Shown here piece after piece: positions 33,164-41,172 of a stretch of DNA of 64,000 bases. Under the pieces are notes generated by a model. It worked only from the letters and a program-made list of their open reading frames with translations, had not been told where the DNA came from and ran no database searches. The position numbers and the translations under genes are program-made. How positions within the stretch are numbered: position 1 is the first letter of the stretch; every line of letters begins with the position of its first letter. Source of the stretch: Pseudobacter ginsenosidimutans (GTDB lineage Bacteria > Bacteroidota > Bacteroidia > Chitinophagales > Chitinophagaceae); the NCBI RefSeq assembly GCF_007970185.1, contig NZ_CP042431.1, forward strand, positions 7,361,342-7,425,341, read 5' to 3'.

Positions 33164-34112
33164 CGCACTCTTACTCGTCCTCTCCTTCGCCTTTACAGGG
33201 ACTGCCATCGCATCGGAAAATCCGCTGGTGGAAAAGAAAAAAGTGTACACCAAATCATATCCGCTGAGTGGCAACGATAAAGTTTCGCTCACCAATAAAT
33301 TCGGTTCACTGAAGATCAATACCTGGACAAAGAATGAAGTGAAAGTGGAAGTGACCATCAGTGCAGAAGCCAAAACCGAAGAACGCGCTCAGAGTATTCT
33401 CGATGGCATCACCATCAATGATAGCAAGAACTCTGAAGGTGTCATTTTCAAAACGAGTATCAAAGGCAATAACAACCAACGCTGGGAAAAAGGCGAGAAA
33501 CAAGGATTCCAGGTGGACTATGAAGTGTTCCTGCCGGCACAGAACCCTCTTTATGCGGCCAATGAATTCGGCCCTCTTGTGATCGGCGATCATTCCGGTG
33601 AGGCTACTGTGATCAGTAAATTCGGCAGCGCCAGGATCGGTAAACTGGGAAATGCAAAAAAGATCCAGGTTGAATTCGGTTCACTCATCCTCGATGCGAT
33701 GAATAACGGAAATCTCGTCATCAAATTCTCTTCTGTTGAAGTGCGCAAAACCAGCGGAGAATTGAATATAGATGTAGAGCACAGCAGTGCAAAACTGAAC
33801 CTGGACAATGCCGTGAAGAATGTAACGGTAAAGAACAGCTTCTCTCCACTCCTGCTGGATGTGCCTGCTAATTTTTCCGCTACCTATAATATCCGCACCA
33901 GCTTCGCCAAATTCAAGAACAAAACAAGTTTCGCTATCAATAAGGAAGATGAAGATGAAAGCCGCGGACCGAAATTCGATTTCGACTACACAGGTAAATC
34001 AGGGGGCGGTGAAACTTCCGTAAAAGTGAAAACCAGTTTCGGGGACATCACCATCGGTCATAACCTGCCATTCAAAGTGGAAGAGAAAAACAAGAAAACT
34101 AAAGATATTTAG
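33147..34112 (+). CDS. Exported protein with DUF4097-like beta-repeat region
   Basis: A 321-residue protein with a signal peptide (1-22, ending TAIAS). The mature part is a series of short strands with repeated phenylalanine-glycine turns (NKFGSLKIN, NEFGPLVIG, SKFGSARIG, VEFGSLILD, TSFGDITIG), typical of DUF4097/DUF2807-like beta-solenoids, and a Lys-rich tail. It is the third gene of the sigma/anti-sigma operon and may be the envelope signal or output of that system. Function unknown. Confidence 0.75.
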   Translation: MSKVYNALLLVLSFAFTGTAIASENPLVEKKKVYTKSYPLSGNDKVSLTNKFGSLKINTWTKNEVKVEVTISAEAKTEERAQSILDGITINDSKNSEGVIFKTSIKGNNNQRWEKGEKQGFQVDYEVFLPAQNPLYAANEFGPLVIGDHSGEATVISKFGSARIGKLGNAKKIQVEFGSLILDAMNNGNLVIKFSSVEVRKTSGELNIDVEHSSAKLNLDNAVKNVTVKNSFSPLLLDVPANFSATYNIRTSFAKFKNKTSFAINKEDEDESRGPKFDFDYTGKSGGGETSVKVKTSFGDITIGHNLPFKVEEKNKKTKDI

Positions 34113-34120
34113 TCTGCCGT

Positions 34121-34157
34121 TTGTTGAGGCCGTTACCGGAGATTCCGGTCTCAACAA
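34121..34157 (+). terminator. Hairpin at the end of the sigma operon
   Basis: TTGTTGAG (34121-34128) pairs with CTCAACAA (34150-34157), and ACCGGA (34135-34140) with TCCGGT (34144-34149), leaving a six-base bulge. There is no T-run, so termination is uncertain. Confidence 0.45.
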
Positions 34158-34264
34158 TCAGCAATGTATCAAAACTAGCAGTTAGCAGCGTTCCGAAAGG
34201 AATGCTCAATGGCGGGATCACTCAGCAATGGGTATCCCGTTTTGTGCGGTAAAAATTAAAAAGA

Positions 34265-35068
34265 TTATTTCAGATAGCCTGCCATTTCCTGCGCATAAGT
34301 TTTCGCTGCTTCAGCGGCCTTCTCTGCAAAATCCTCACCATTACCAGCAAAGATCACGGCACGGCTCGCGTTCACCAGTAATCCCACATCCTTGTTCATG
34401 GCTTTGGCGGAGATCTCTTTGAGACTTCCTCCCTGCGCACCAACACCGGGTACGAGGTAGAAATGATCAGGCGTGAGGCTGCGGATAGCTGTAAAAGAAT
34501 CGGCCTGTGTGGCGCCTACCACGTACATGAGGTTTTCGGGTGTGCCCCATTGTGCGGCAGTGGTCAGCACTTTTTCGTAGAGTAGTCCATTGCCTGCGGG
34601 TTGCAGTTCAAAGTCCTGTGCTCCGGGATTGGAAGTGAGACCCAGAAGAATGGTCCATTTGTGTTTGTATTCCAGAAATGGCTTCACGCTGTCGGAGCCC
34701 ATATAAGGAGCTACAGTAATGGCGTCGAAGTTCAGCGTTTCGAAGAATGCTTTGGCATACTGCGTGGAGGTATTGCCGATATCGCCGCGCTTGGCGTCTG
34801 CAATGGTGAAATGAGATTTGCCGATATAATCCACCGTCTTTTCCATGGAATCCCAGCCTCTGCGGCCAAGCGCTTCATAGAAAGCGGTATTGATCTTATA
34901 GCTGACGCAATAGTCTTTGGTTGCATCGATGATCATCCGGTTGAACTCGAAAACGGGATCTGCTGCAGCCAGCAGGTGTTTCGGGATCTTTGTAATATCG
35001 GTATCCAGTCCTACACAGAGATAGGATTGCTTCTTGCGGATCTCTTCCACCAGTTGTTGACGTGTCAT
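34265..35068 (-). CDS. pyrF: Orotidine 5'-phosphate decarboxylase (type 2)
   Basis: A 267-residue enzyme making UMP from OMP, the last step of pyrimidine synthesis. It has the long-type signatures: SYLCVGLDTDITKIP near the N-terminus, YKINTAFYEALG, the catalytic FTIADAKRGDIGNTS (Asp/Lys/Asp), and PGVGAQGGS with NASRAV in the phosphate site. It starts 18 bp behind the kynurenine 3-monooxygenase stop, on the same strand, so it is probably the last gene of the kynurenine operon despite its unrelated pathway. Confidence 0.94.
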   Translation of the reverse strand: MTRQQLVEEIRKKQSYLCVGLDTDITKIPKHLLAAADPVFEFNRMIIDATKDYCVSYKINTAFYEALGRRGWDSMEKTVDYIGKSHFTIADAKRGDIGNTSTQYAKAFFETLNFDAITVAPYMGSDSVKPFLEYKHKWTILLGLTSNPGAQDFELQPAGNGLLYEKVLTTAAQWGTPENLMYVVGATQADSFTAIRSLTPDHFYLVPGVGAQGGSLKEISAKAMNKDVGLLVNASRAVIFAGNGEDFAEKAAEAAKTYAQEMAGYLK

Positions 35069-35086
35069 GGGCGCGAAGATACAATC

Positions 35087-36424
35087 CTATAACTGATCCA
35101 CAATTTCCCGGTGCAAAACATCATCATCCCAGCGGGAATCAATATCTGCGCGCTGCATGACCTGTTGCATGATGGCTTCCTGCTTCATTCCATTGGCCAG
35201 TGCTTCGGAATAGCGGATATGCGGACTGAAGGTAACCAGTGAATACGCGGGGATCCATTTATCGGGGAACTTCTCGTTCAGCTTTGCTTCGATCTTTTTC
35301 TGCAGCAGGAATTTAGGATCGGCAACCCTGTCGCGCATTTCCGTGAAATTGTTCACAGCCAGGTCTGCAATGGCATCGGCATCGGGCTTGCGCAGCAGCT
35401 GGAATTCCTCCAGGATGGCGTCCCAGTGATCGCCATGATGCTCCATCAGATCATCCAGCACACTGCAATCTTCGAAGCCGGCATTCATGCCCTGCCCGAA
35501 GAAAGGAACGATGGCATGGGCCGCATCACCGATCAGCGCGAATTTATCTTCACGTACCCACGGATAACATTTAACTGTTACGAGCGATGAAGTTGGGTTA
35601 TTGAAAAAGTCTTCCAGGTAAGTAGGCATCAGCGGCACTGCATCGGGGAAGGTCTTCTCGAAGAAGTCTTTCACTTTTTCCTTTGTATCGAGGCGGGAAA
35701 AAGACTGTGGTCCTTCGAAGGGGAAGAACAAAGTGCAGGTGAAAGTTTTGTCGAGGTTCGGGAGAGCGATGAGCATGAATTCCTTCCTGGGCCAGATATG
35801 CAGGGCATTCACATGCATCGCGAAATCGCCTTCTGCATTGGGCAGGATGGTAAGCTCTTTGTAGCCGCAATCGATATAGAATTGCTGATAATTGAATCGA
35901 TCGGCCTGTAACTGGTGCTGGAGGCGGGCTGCAGAGAAAGCGCCGTCTGCTCCGAAGATCAGATCGGCTTTTACATCTACAGTCTTTCCATTCGTTTCAA
36001 AACTAACTGTATTTGTTTTCCAGTCAACATGCGAGCATTTGTGCTCGAAGAAGATCTCGATGCCATTCTCTTCAGCCAGGTCCATCAATTTTTTGTTGAG
36101 GGTACCGCGACTAACGGAGTTGATGAACTGCCCTTCCTTGCCGTAAGGCTGGAAGGCACTGCTGCCATCTATGTGATGGATATAACGGCCATGCATAGGG
36201 ATAGAGATCTCGCGGATGGCATCGGCCAGTCCGATCTTTTCGAGGGCTTTGAGGCCGCGGTCGCTCAGCGCCAAATTGATTGACCTGCCCGCCGCCACAG
36301 TTTCTTTTCTCATATCGGGCCTGCGTTCATAGAGTTTCACTTTATGTCCGCGTTTGGCCATGTATACTGAAAGCAAGGAACCAACAAGGCCTGCGCCAAT
36401 GATCAAGACTTCTTTTTTTTGCAC
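35087..36424 (-). CDS. kmo: Kynurenine 3-monooxygenase
   Basis: A 445-residue FAD hydroxylase converting L-kynurenine to 3-hydroxykynurenine with NADPH and O2. The FAD fingerprint GAGLVGSLLSVYMAKRGH lies at 10-27, the substrate-side RSINLALSDRG at 47-56, the DG-type motif LIFGADGAF at 155-163, and the FAD ribityl motif LIGDAAHAIVPFFGQGMNAG at 297-316. A hydrophobic C-terminal membrane anchor as in the human enzyme is absent. It follows kynU by 81 bp containing a 12-bp palindromic hairpin. Confidence 0.95.
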   Translation of the reverse strand: MQKKEVLIIGAGLVGSLLSVYMAKRGHKVKLYERRPDMRKETVAAGRSINLALSDRGLKALEKIGLADAIREISIPMHGRYIHHIDGSSAFQPYGKEGQFINSVSRGTLNKKLMDLAEENGIEIFFEHKCSHVDWKTNTVSFETNGKTVDVKADLIFGADGAFSAARLQHQLQADRFNYQQFYIDCGYKELTILPNAEGDFAMHVNALHIWPRKEFMLIALPNLDKTFTCTLFFPFEGPQSFSRLDTKEKVKDFFEKTFPDAVPLMPTYLEDFFNNPTSSLVTVKCYPWVREDKFALIGDAAHAIVPFFGQGMNAGFEDCSVLDDLMEHHGDHWDAILEEFQLLRKPDADAIADLAVNNFTEMRDRVADPKFLLQKKIEAKLNEKFPDKWIPAYSLVTFSPHIRYSEALANGMKQEAIMQQVMQRADIDSRWDDDVLHREIVDQL

Positions 36425-36466
36425 GGCTGGAAAAATTTATTGTGATGATTTTACTTAGAGTCTGGC

Positions 36467-36494
36467 CAGTCGCTCGCCTCCCGGCGAGCGACTG
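36467..36494. repeat. Perfect palindromic hairpin between kynU and kmo; copy 2 of a short repeat
   Basis: CAGTCGCTCGCC (36467-36478) and GGCGAGCGACTG (36483-36494) form a perfect 12-bp stem with a 4-nt loop. Fifteen bases (36472-36486) recur exactly, on the other strand, at 21812-21826. With no T-run it may adjust kynU/kmo ratios by RNA processing rather than end transcription. Confidence 0.6.
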
Positions 36495-36505
36495 CTCTCC
36501 GGTTA

Positions 36506-37798
36506 TCAGCCAACCACTGAAGTGGCCAGCACTTCCTTAATGATCTGCCCGAACATCCACACATCTTCAAACTTATTATACATTGGCACCGGCGCCACGC
36601 GGATCACATTGGGCTCTCGCCAGTCGGCTATCACACCACGATCCATCAATGTTTTGAATACTTCCTTCCCACGCACCAGCATCAGCAGGCTTACCTGGCA
36701 TCCACGCTCGGATTCATTTTTCGGCGTGATCACTTCCACCACTTTTGTTCCTGACTGTGCATTCATCTCTTCCAGGATGAATTGCAGGTAACCACTCATG
36801 GCTTTTCCTTTCTTCACCAGCGCCGGCATACCAGCTTCATCAAAAATATCCACACTCGCTTTATGAGCAGCCATAGATAGAACGGGCGCATTGCTCAATT
36901 GCCATCCTTCAGCTGTTGGAATAGGATCGAAACCGGGCTGCATCAGGAATCGAGTCTCTTTTGTATGTCCCCACCAGCCTGCAAAGCGAGGCAGTTCTTT
37001 ATTGGAAAGATGTTTCTGATGCACGAATGCACCGGCAACACCACCAGGACCAGAGTTCAGATATTTATAACTGCACCAGCAGGCGAAGTCTACATTCCAG
37101 TTATGAAGTTCAAGCGGAATATTCCCTGCACCATGCGCCAGGTCGAAACCCGCGATAGCGCCGGCTTTGTGGGCTGCTTCGGTGATGGTCTTCATATCCA
37201 GCACCTGACCGCTATAGTAATTCACACCGCCGAACATAACGAGGGCCAGCGAATCCTTATGTGTGTCGATAGCAGTAAGAATATCTTCGATGCGCATGGT
37301 ATGTTCCCCTTGGCGTGGAGCTATCTCCACCAATGCATCTTTCAGATCATAGCCGTGGAATTTCAGTTGCGTTTCCAGCGCATATTGATCGGAAGGGAAT
37401 GCCTTCGCTTCACAAATGATTTTGAAACGCTGTTTGGTGGGCCTGTAAAAACTCACCATCAGGAGATGCAGATTCACAGTGAGCTGGTTCATCACCACCA
37501 CCTCTTCCGGCAGTGCGCCCACGATCTTGCTTACTTTCTCAGGAAAGATCTCATGGTAAGAGAACCAGGGATTCTTTGCATGGAAATGACCTTCAACGCC
37601 ATATTCAGCCCAATCGTCCAGTTCTTGCTGAACATATGAACGGACAGTTTTCGGTTGAAGCCCGAGTGAGTTACCGGTGAAATAAATTGCGTCTTTGCCA
37701 TTCACCTGTGGTATGAGGAATCTTTCGCGAAAAGAACGCAGGGGTCCTGCTGATCGGCTTGTTGTGCAAATTCCAGGGTGTTCTGGTAATTCATTCAA
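36506..37798 (-). CDS. kynU: Kynureninase
   Basis: A 430-residue PLP enzyme cleaving 3-hydroxykynurenine (or kynurenine) to 3-hydroxyanthranilate (or anthranilate) and alanine. Visible residues are the FPSDQYA phosphate region (134-140), the PLP Asp in GFDLAHGAGN (about D219), and the Schiff-base lysine K245 in WCSYKYLNSGPGG. Length is typical. It is 31 bp after the RidA-family gene. Confidence 0.95.
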   Translation of the reverse strand: MNELPEHPGICTTSRSAGPLRSFRERFLIPQVNGKDAIYFTGNSLGLQPKTVRSYVQQELDDWAEYGVEGHFHAKNPWFSYHEIFPEKVSKIVGALPEEVVVMNQLTVNLHLLMVSFYRPTKQRFKIICEAKAFPSDQYALETQLKFHGYDLKDALVEIAPRQGEHTMRIEDILTAIDTHKDSLALVMFGGVNYYSGQVLDMKTITEAAHKAGAIAGFDLAHGAGNIPLELHNWNVDFACWCSYKYLNSGPGGVAGAFVHQKHLSNKELPRFAGWWGHTKETRFLMQPGFDPIPTAEGWQLSNAPVLSMAAHKASVDIFDEAGMPALVKKGKAMSGYLQFILEEMNAQSGTKVVEVITPKNESERGCQVSLLMLVRGKEVFKTLMDRGVIADWREPNVIRVAPVPMYNKFEDVWMFGQIIKEVLATSVVG

Positions 37799-37829
37799 AT
37801 GCGTTTATGGGTATATGTTATAACAGGTT

Positions 37830-38249
37830 CTAATCGATGGTAGCGATCACTTTCAGCTCGATAGCGATCGGCGTGGGCAGGCTCTTGATCTCTACAGTTG
37901 TTCTGCATGCCTGTACGCTGGTGAAATATTCTGCGTAGATCTTATTGTAAATGGGAAAGTCTTTTTTCATGTTAGTGAGAAAAACAGTCACATCCACGAT
38001 CTTGTCCCAGCTGCTGCCACTGGCTTCCAGCACGGCTTTCACGTTGGCGAAAACAGAATGGCATTCGGCTTCGATATCATATTTCACGATATGGCCTTCC
38101 GCATCCAGCTCCAGTCCGGGAATGGAATTGTCCTTGGCGCTTCTCGGTCCGATACCGGAGAGGAAGAGCAGGTTGCCTACTTTTCTTGCATGGGGATAGG
38201 CGCCCAATGGAGTGGCTGCCGATGTAGTATGTACTATTTCTTTGCTCAT
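37830..38249 (-). CDS. RidA-family protein, probable 2-aminomuconate deaminase
   Basis: A 139-residue Rid/YjgF-family protein. Its conserved Arg is R116 in QACRTTVEIKSLP, with the following Glu (about 131). The family hydrolyses imines and enamines; the AmnD branch deaminates 2-aminomuconate to 4-oxalocrotonate in aminophenol and tryptophan degradation. Position between the aminomuconate-semialdehyde dehydrogenase (9 bp) and kynureninase genes supports that job. A general imine deaminase cannot be excluded. Confidence 0.85.
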   Translation of the reverse strand: MSKEIVHTTSAATPLGAYPHARKVGNLLFLSGIGPRSAKDNSIPGLELDAEGHIVKYDIEAECHSVFANVKAVLEASGSSWDKIVDVTVFLTNMKKDFPIYNKIYAEYFTSVQACRTTVEIKSLPTPIAIELKVIATID

Positions 38250-38258
38250 GATAGTTGT

Positions 38259-39716
38259 TTACAATTGCACACAGATATTCTTTGCTTCGGTGAAAAAGCG
38301 CAATGCTTCCCATCCGCCTTCGCGGCCCACGCCGCTGTTCTTCACACCACCGAAAGGTGTTCTGAGATCGCGGAGCAGCCAGCAGTTGATCCAGATGATG
38401 CCGGATTCAACGCGTGCGCCTACACGATGTGCGCGGGTGAGATTGCTGGTCCAGATAGTAGCAGCCAGCCCGTATTGCGTGGCATTGGCGAGTTGCAATG
38501 CCTCTTCTTCCGTATTGAATTTTTGAATTGTCACCACAGGCCCGAAGATCTCTTCCTGGTTGGTGACGGTATCAGGACCAACACCTTCGATCACCGTAGG
38601 TTGAATGAACCAGCCATTTGCGCAGCGGCCTTCGGGTTGCACGGCTTGTCCGCCAACGAGAATGGTGCCGCCTTCTTCTTTGGCTTTTTCGATGCAGCCC
38701 ATGACCTTTTCAAAATGTACTTTGCTGACAATAGCGCCCTGCTTGCTTTTTTCATCCATCGGGTCTCCCACTTTCAATGCTTTCACTCTTTCTACAAATT
38801 CAGTTTTGAATTTATCATAGATGCTCGCTTCCACCAAAATGCGGCTGCCGCAGAGACAGATCTGTCCCTGGTTGGCGAAGGAAGATTGCACGGTGGTATT
38901 CATCATCTTTTCCCAATCACAATCGGCGAATATGATATTCGGGTTCTTACCTCCCAGTTCGAGTGATAATTTCTTGAACACAGGCGCTGCAACAGATGCG
39001 ATACGTGCTCCTGCGCGTGTGCTGCCCGTAAAAGAAATGGCTTTGATAGCGGGGTGCTGAATAATGGCTTCGCCGGTTACCGGACCAGTGCCATGCAGGA
39101 TGTTCAGCACGCCGTCCGGCAGTCCGGCTTCTTTCACCACACGTCCCAGCAGGAAAGCTGTGAGTGGTGTTACCTCAGATGGTTTCGCGATCACGCAATT
39201 GCCTGCGGCCAGCGCTGGCGCTATCTTCCAGGTGAAGAGATAGAGCGGCAGGTTCCATGGAGAGATACAGCCTACCACACCGATCGGTTGACGAAGAGTA
39301 TAGTTGATGGCGCTGTCCTCCATTTGGTGGCTCTCGGCAGCAAAATGCATGATGCCGGTGGCGAAGAACCTGAAATTGGCGGAGGCTCGTGGTATGTCCA
39401 CCTTACGGCTCAGCCAAAGCGGTTTGCCATTATCGTTAGACTCAGCTAAAGCAAACAGTTCTTTGTTATCATCGATGAGCTCCGCGATGCGGTTGAGTAT
39501 TTCGAATCTTTTTTCCAGCGGAGTAACAGACCAGGTGGTGAAGGCTTTCTGTGCAGCTTTAACAGCTACTGCCACATCCTGTTCATTGCTGTCCGGGATC
39601 TTGCCGCTCACTTCACCGGTAGCGGGATTGAAGTTATCGATGAAATTTCCACTCAGCGGTCCGATAAAACTGCCGCCGATGAAATTCTCAAGGTGCCAGG
39701 GGATATCTTGTTGCAT
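38259..39716 (-). CDS. 2-aminomuconic 6-semialdehyde dehydrogenase
   Basis: A 485-residue NAD-dependent aldehyde dehydrogenase. Catalytic residues are N155 (SPWN), E253 (LELGGKNP) and C287 (NQGQIC), with the NAD loop FTGSTRAG at 229-236. The sequence agrees with the AMSDH/betaine-aldehyde-like branch, and the operon gives the substrate: it lies between an SDR gene and the RidA-type deaminase, divergent from HAAO and ACMSD, the enzymes that make 2-aminomuconic semialdehyde. Product: 2-aminomuconate. Confidence 0.9.
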   Translation of the reverse strand: MQQDIPWHLENFIGGSFIGPLSGNFIDNFNPATGEVSGKIPDSNEQDVAVAVKAAQKAFTTWSVTPLEKRFEILNRIAELIDDNKELFALAESNDNGKPLWLSRKVDIPRASANFRFFATGIMHFAAESHQMEDSAINYTLRQPIGVVGCISPWNLPLYLFTWKIAPALAAGNCVIAKPSEVTPLTAFLLGRVVKEAGLPDGVLNILHGTGPVTGEAIIQHPAIKAISFTGSTRAGARIASVAAPVFKKLSLELGGKNPNIIFADCDWEKMMNTTVQSSFANQGQICLCGSRILVEASIYDKFKTEFVERVKALKVGDPMDEKSKQGAIVSKVHFEKVMGCIEKAKEEGGTILVGGQAVQPEGRCANGWFIQPTVIEGVGPDTVTNQEEIFGPVVTIQKFNTEEEALQLANATQYGLAATIWTSNLTRAHRVGARVESGIIWINCWLLRDLRTPFGGVKNSGVGREGGWEALRFFTEAKNICVQL

Positions 39717-39730
39717 AACGACTATTCAAA

Positions 39731-40516
39731 TTAAATGGATCCTGTTCTTCCGCCATCTACAGGGATACTGGTGCCCGTTACATAGCTCGCCGCAGGCGAA
39801 GCCAGAAAAGCCGCTACTGCAGCCACTTCACCGGGATTACCGAACCTGCGCATCGGTACTTCCTTCGTCATTTCTTCAGCCACTTCCTCTTCAGAGATAT
39901 TCTTGTTCTTTGAAGCGTTCTTCACAATGCCTTCCAGTCTTGCCGTTGTAGTAGCGCCGGGCAATACATTGTTCACAGTAATATTGAACTGCCCGAGCTC
40001 GATGCTCATGGTCTTGGCCCAGCTGGCCACTGCACCACGGATAGTATTGGATACGCCCAGGTTCTTGAGCGGTATCTTAACTGAGGTGCTCACGATATTG
40101 ATGATCCTTCCGAATTGCGCAGCTTTCATTCCCGGCACAACAGCCTGCGTGAGCAGGTGATTGCAGATCAGGTGCTGATTGAAAGTATTGAGGAATTGTT
40201 CAGGCGTTGCTTCAACGATCGGACCGGGAGGCGGGCCTCCTGTATTATTGATCAGGATATGAATGGGATTGGACGCCACATGCGTACGCACCACACGGGC
40301 CACATCTTCGGGTTTGCTGAAATCGGCTACAAGATAATTGTGTTGCTGTCTCAGTGCAATATCCAGCTTCAGTATCGCCTGCTTCAATGATTCCTCATTA
40401 CGGGCCAGGAGCGTACAATTGGCGCCGAGCAAAGCCAGTTCTTCTGCAATAGCCAGCCCGATTCCCTGCGAACTTCCGCAGATCAGGGCATTTTTTCCTT
40501 CGAGAGAAAGATTCAT
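39731..40516 (-). CDS. Atypical SDR lacking the Tyr-Lys catalytic pair, first gene of the kynurenine operon
   Basis: A 261-residue Rossmann-fold protein of the classical SDR type. Cofactor motif GSSQGIG is at 14-20, NNTGG (90-94) replaces NNAG, and a Ser in NIVSTS is at 143. Where YxxxK should follow, the protein reads SNTIR (S156, R160), so the usual proton-donor Tyr and Lys are absent. This pattern occurs in a subfamily of FabG-like proteins of unclear activity. As the leading gene of a catabolic operon it may act on 2-aminomuconate or a later intermediate, or be a non-reducing Rossmann protein. It ends 14 bp before the dehydrogenase gene. Confidence 0.8.
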   Translation of the reverse strand: MNLSLEGKNALICGSSQGIGLAIAEELALLGANCTLLARNEESLKQAILKLDIALRQQHNYLVADFSKPEDVARVVRTHVASNPIHILINNTGGPPPGPIVEATPEQFLNTFNQHLICNHLLTQAVVPGMKAAQFGRIINIVSTSVKIPLKNLGVSNTIRGAVASWAKTMSIELGQFNITVNNVLPGATTTARLEGIVKNASKNKNISEEEVAEEMTKEVPMRRFGNPGEVAAVAAFLASPAASYVTGTSIPVDGGRTGSI

Positions 40517-40538
40517 AGCAAGCTTTTTTATAGGGCTT

Positions 40539-40546
40539 CAAATGTA
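40539..40546 (-). promoter_or_regulatory. -7 box of the minus-strand kynurenine operon
   Basis: TACATTTG on the minus strand, 22 bp before the SDR gene ATG. The divergent promoter is 17 bp further along, so both lie within 55 bp. Confidence 0.55.
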
Positions 40547-40562
40547 CACAGATTAATTATGT

Positions 40563-40591
40563 TTTGGCCTTCCGCTAAAACATTAACTTTA
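40563..40591 (+). promoter_or_regulatory. Promoter of haaO-acmsD
   Basis: -33 TTTG (40563-40566) and -7 TAACTTTA (40584-40591) with 17-bp spacing, seven of eight -7 bases matching. The first gene starts 43 bp downstream. Confidence 0.5.
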
Positions 40592-40634
40592 CGGCGCCTG
40601 ACTTCATAATCATTACATTGCTAAAACCTGTCAT

Positions 40635-41165
40635 ATGCCAATTGCAGCACCTTTCAACCTGAAGAAATGGATCGATGACCACCGCGATCTGCTGAAACCT
40701 CCTGTAGGCAATCAATGCGTTTACAAGGATGCAGAGAATTTTATCGTGATGGTGGTTGGCGGCCCCAATGCACGTAAAGATTATCACTACAATGAAAGTG
40801 AAGAACTGTATTACCAACTGGAAGGAAATATGGTACTGAAGATCATCGACAATGGCGAGCCCCGCAGCATTCCCATCAATGAGGGCGATATGTTCCTGCT
40901 TCCCCCGATGACGCCGCACAGCCCGCAAAGGCCCGCCAATACGGTTGGACTGGTGATTGAAAAGATCCGTGAAGATGAAGAGAACGAGAAAGACGCCTTC
41001 ATGTGGTTCTGCGAGAACTGCGGCAATAAGCTGTTTGAAGAATTCGTATTTGTAAAAGATATCGTGAAGCAACTGCCTCCGATCATGGAAAAATTCTATG
41101 GCTCCCCGGAGCTGCGCACCTGTAAAAAATGCGGTACCGTAATGGAGCCGCCTGTGAAAAAGTAA
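40635..41165 (+). CDS. haaO: 3-hydroxyanthranilate 3,4-dioxygenase
   Basis: A 176-residue cupin dioxygenase opening 3-hydroxyanthranilate to 2-amino-3-carboxymuconate semialdehyde. Iron ligands H51, E57 and H95 and substrate residues R47, R99 and E110 sit at nearly the same numbers as in the Cupriavidus enzyme. The C-terminal rubredoxin-like metal site of bacterial forms is intact (C126, C129, C163, C166). It is the first gene of a two-gene unit, 7 bp before the decarboxylase. Confidence 0.96.
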   Translation: MPIAAPFNLKKWIDDHRDLLKPPVGNQCVYKDAENFIVMVVGGPNARKDYHYNESEELYYQLEGNMVLKIIDNGEPRSIPINEGDMFLLPPMTPHSPQRPANTVGLVIEKIREDEENEKDAFMWFCENCGNKLFEEFVFVKDIVKQLPPIMEKFYGSPELRTCKKCGTVMEPPVKK

Positions 41166-41172
41166 TCCCCGC

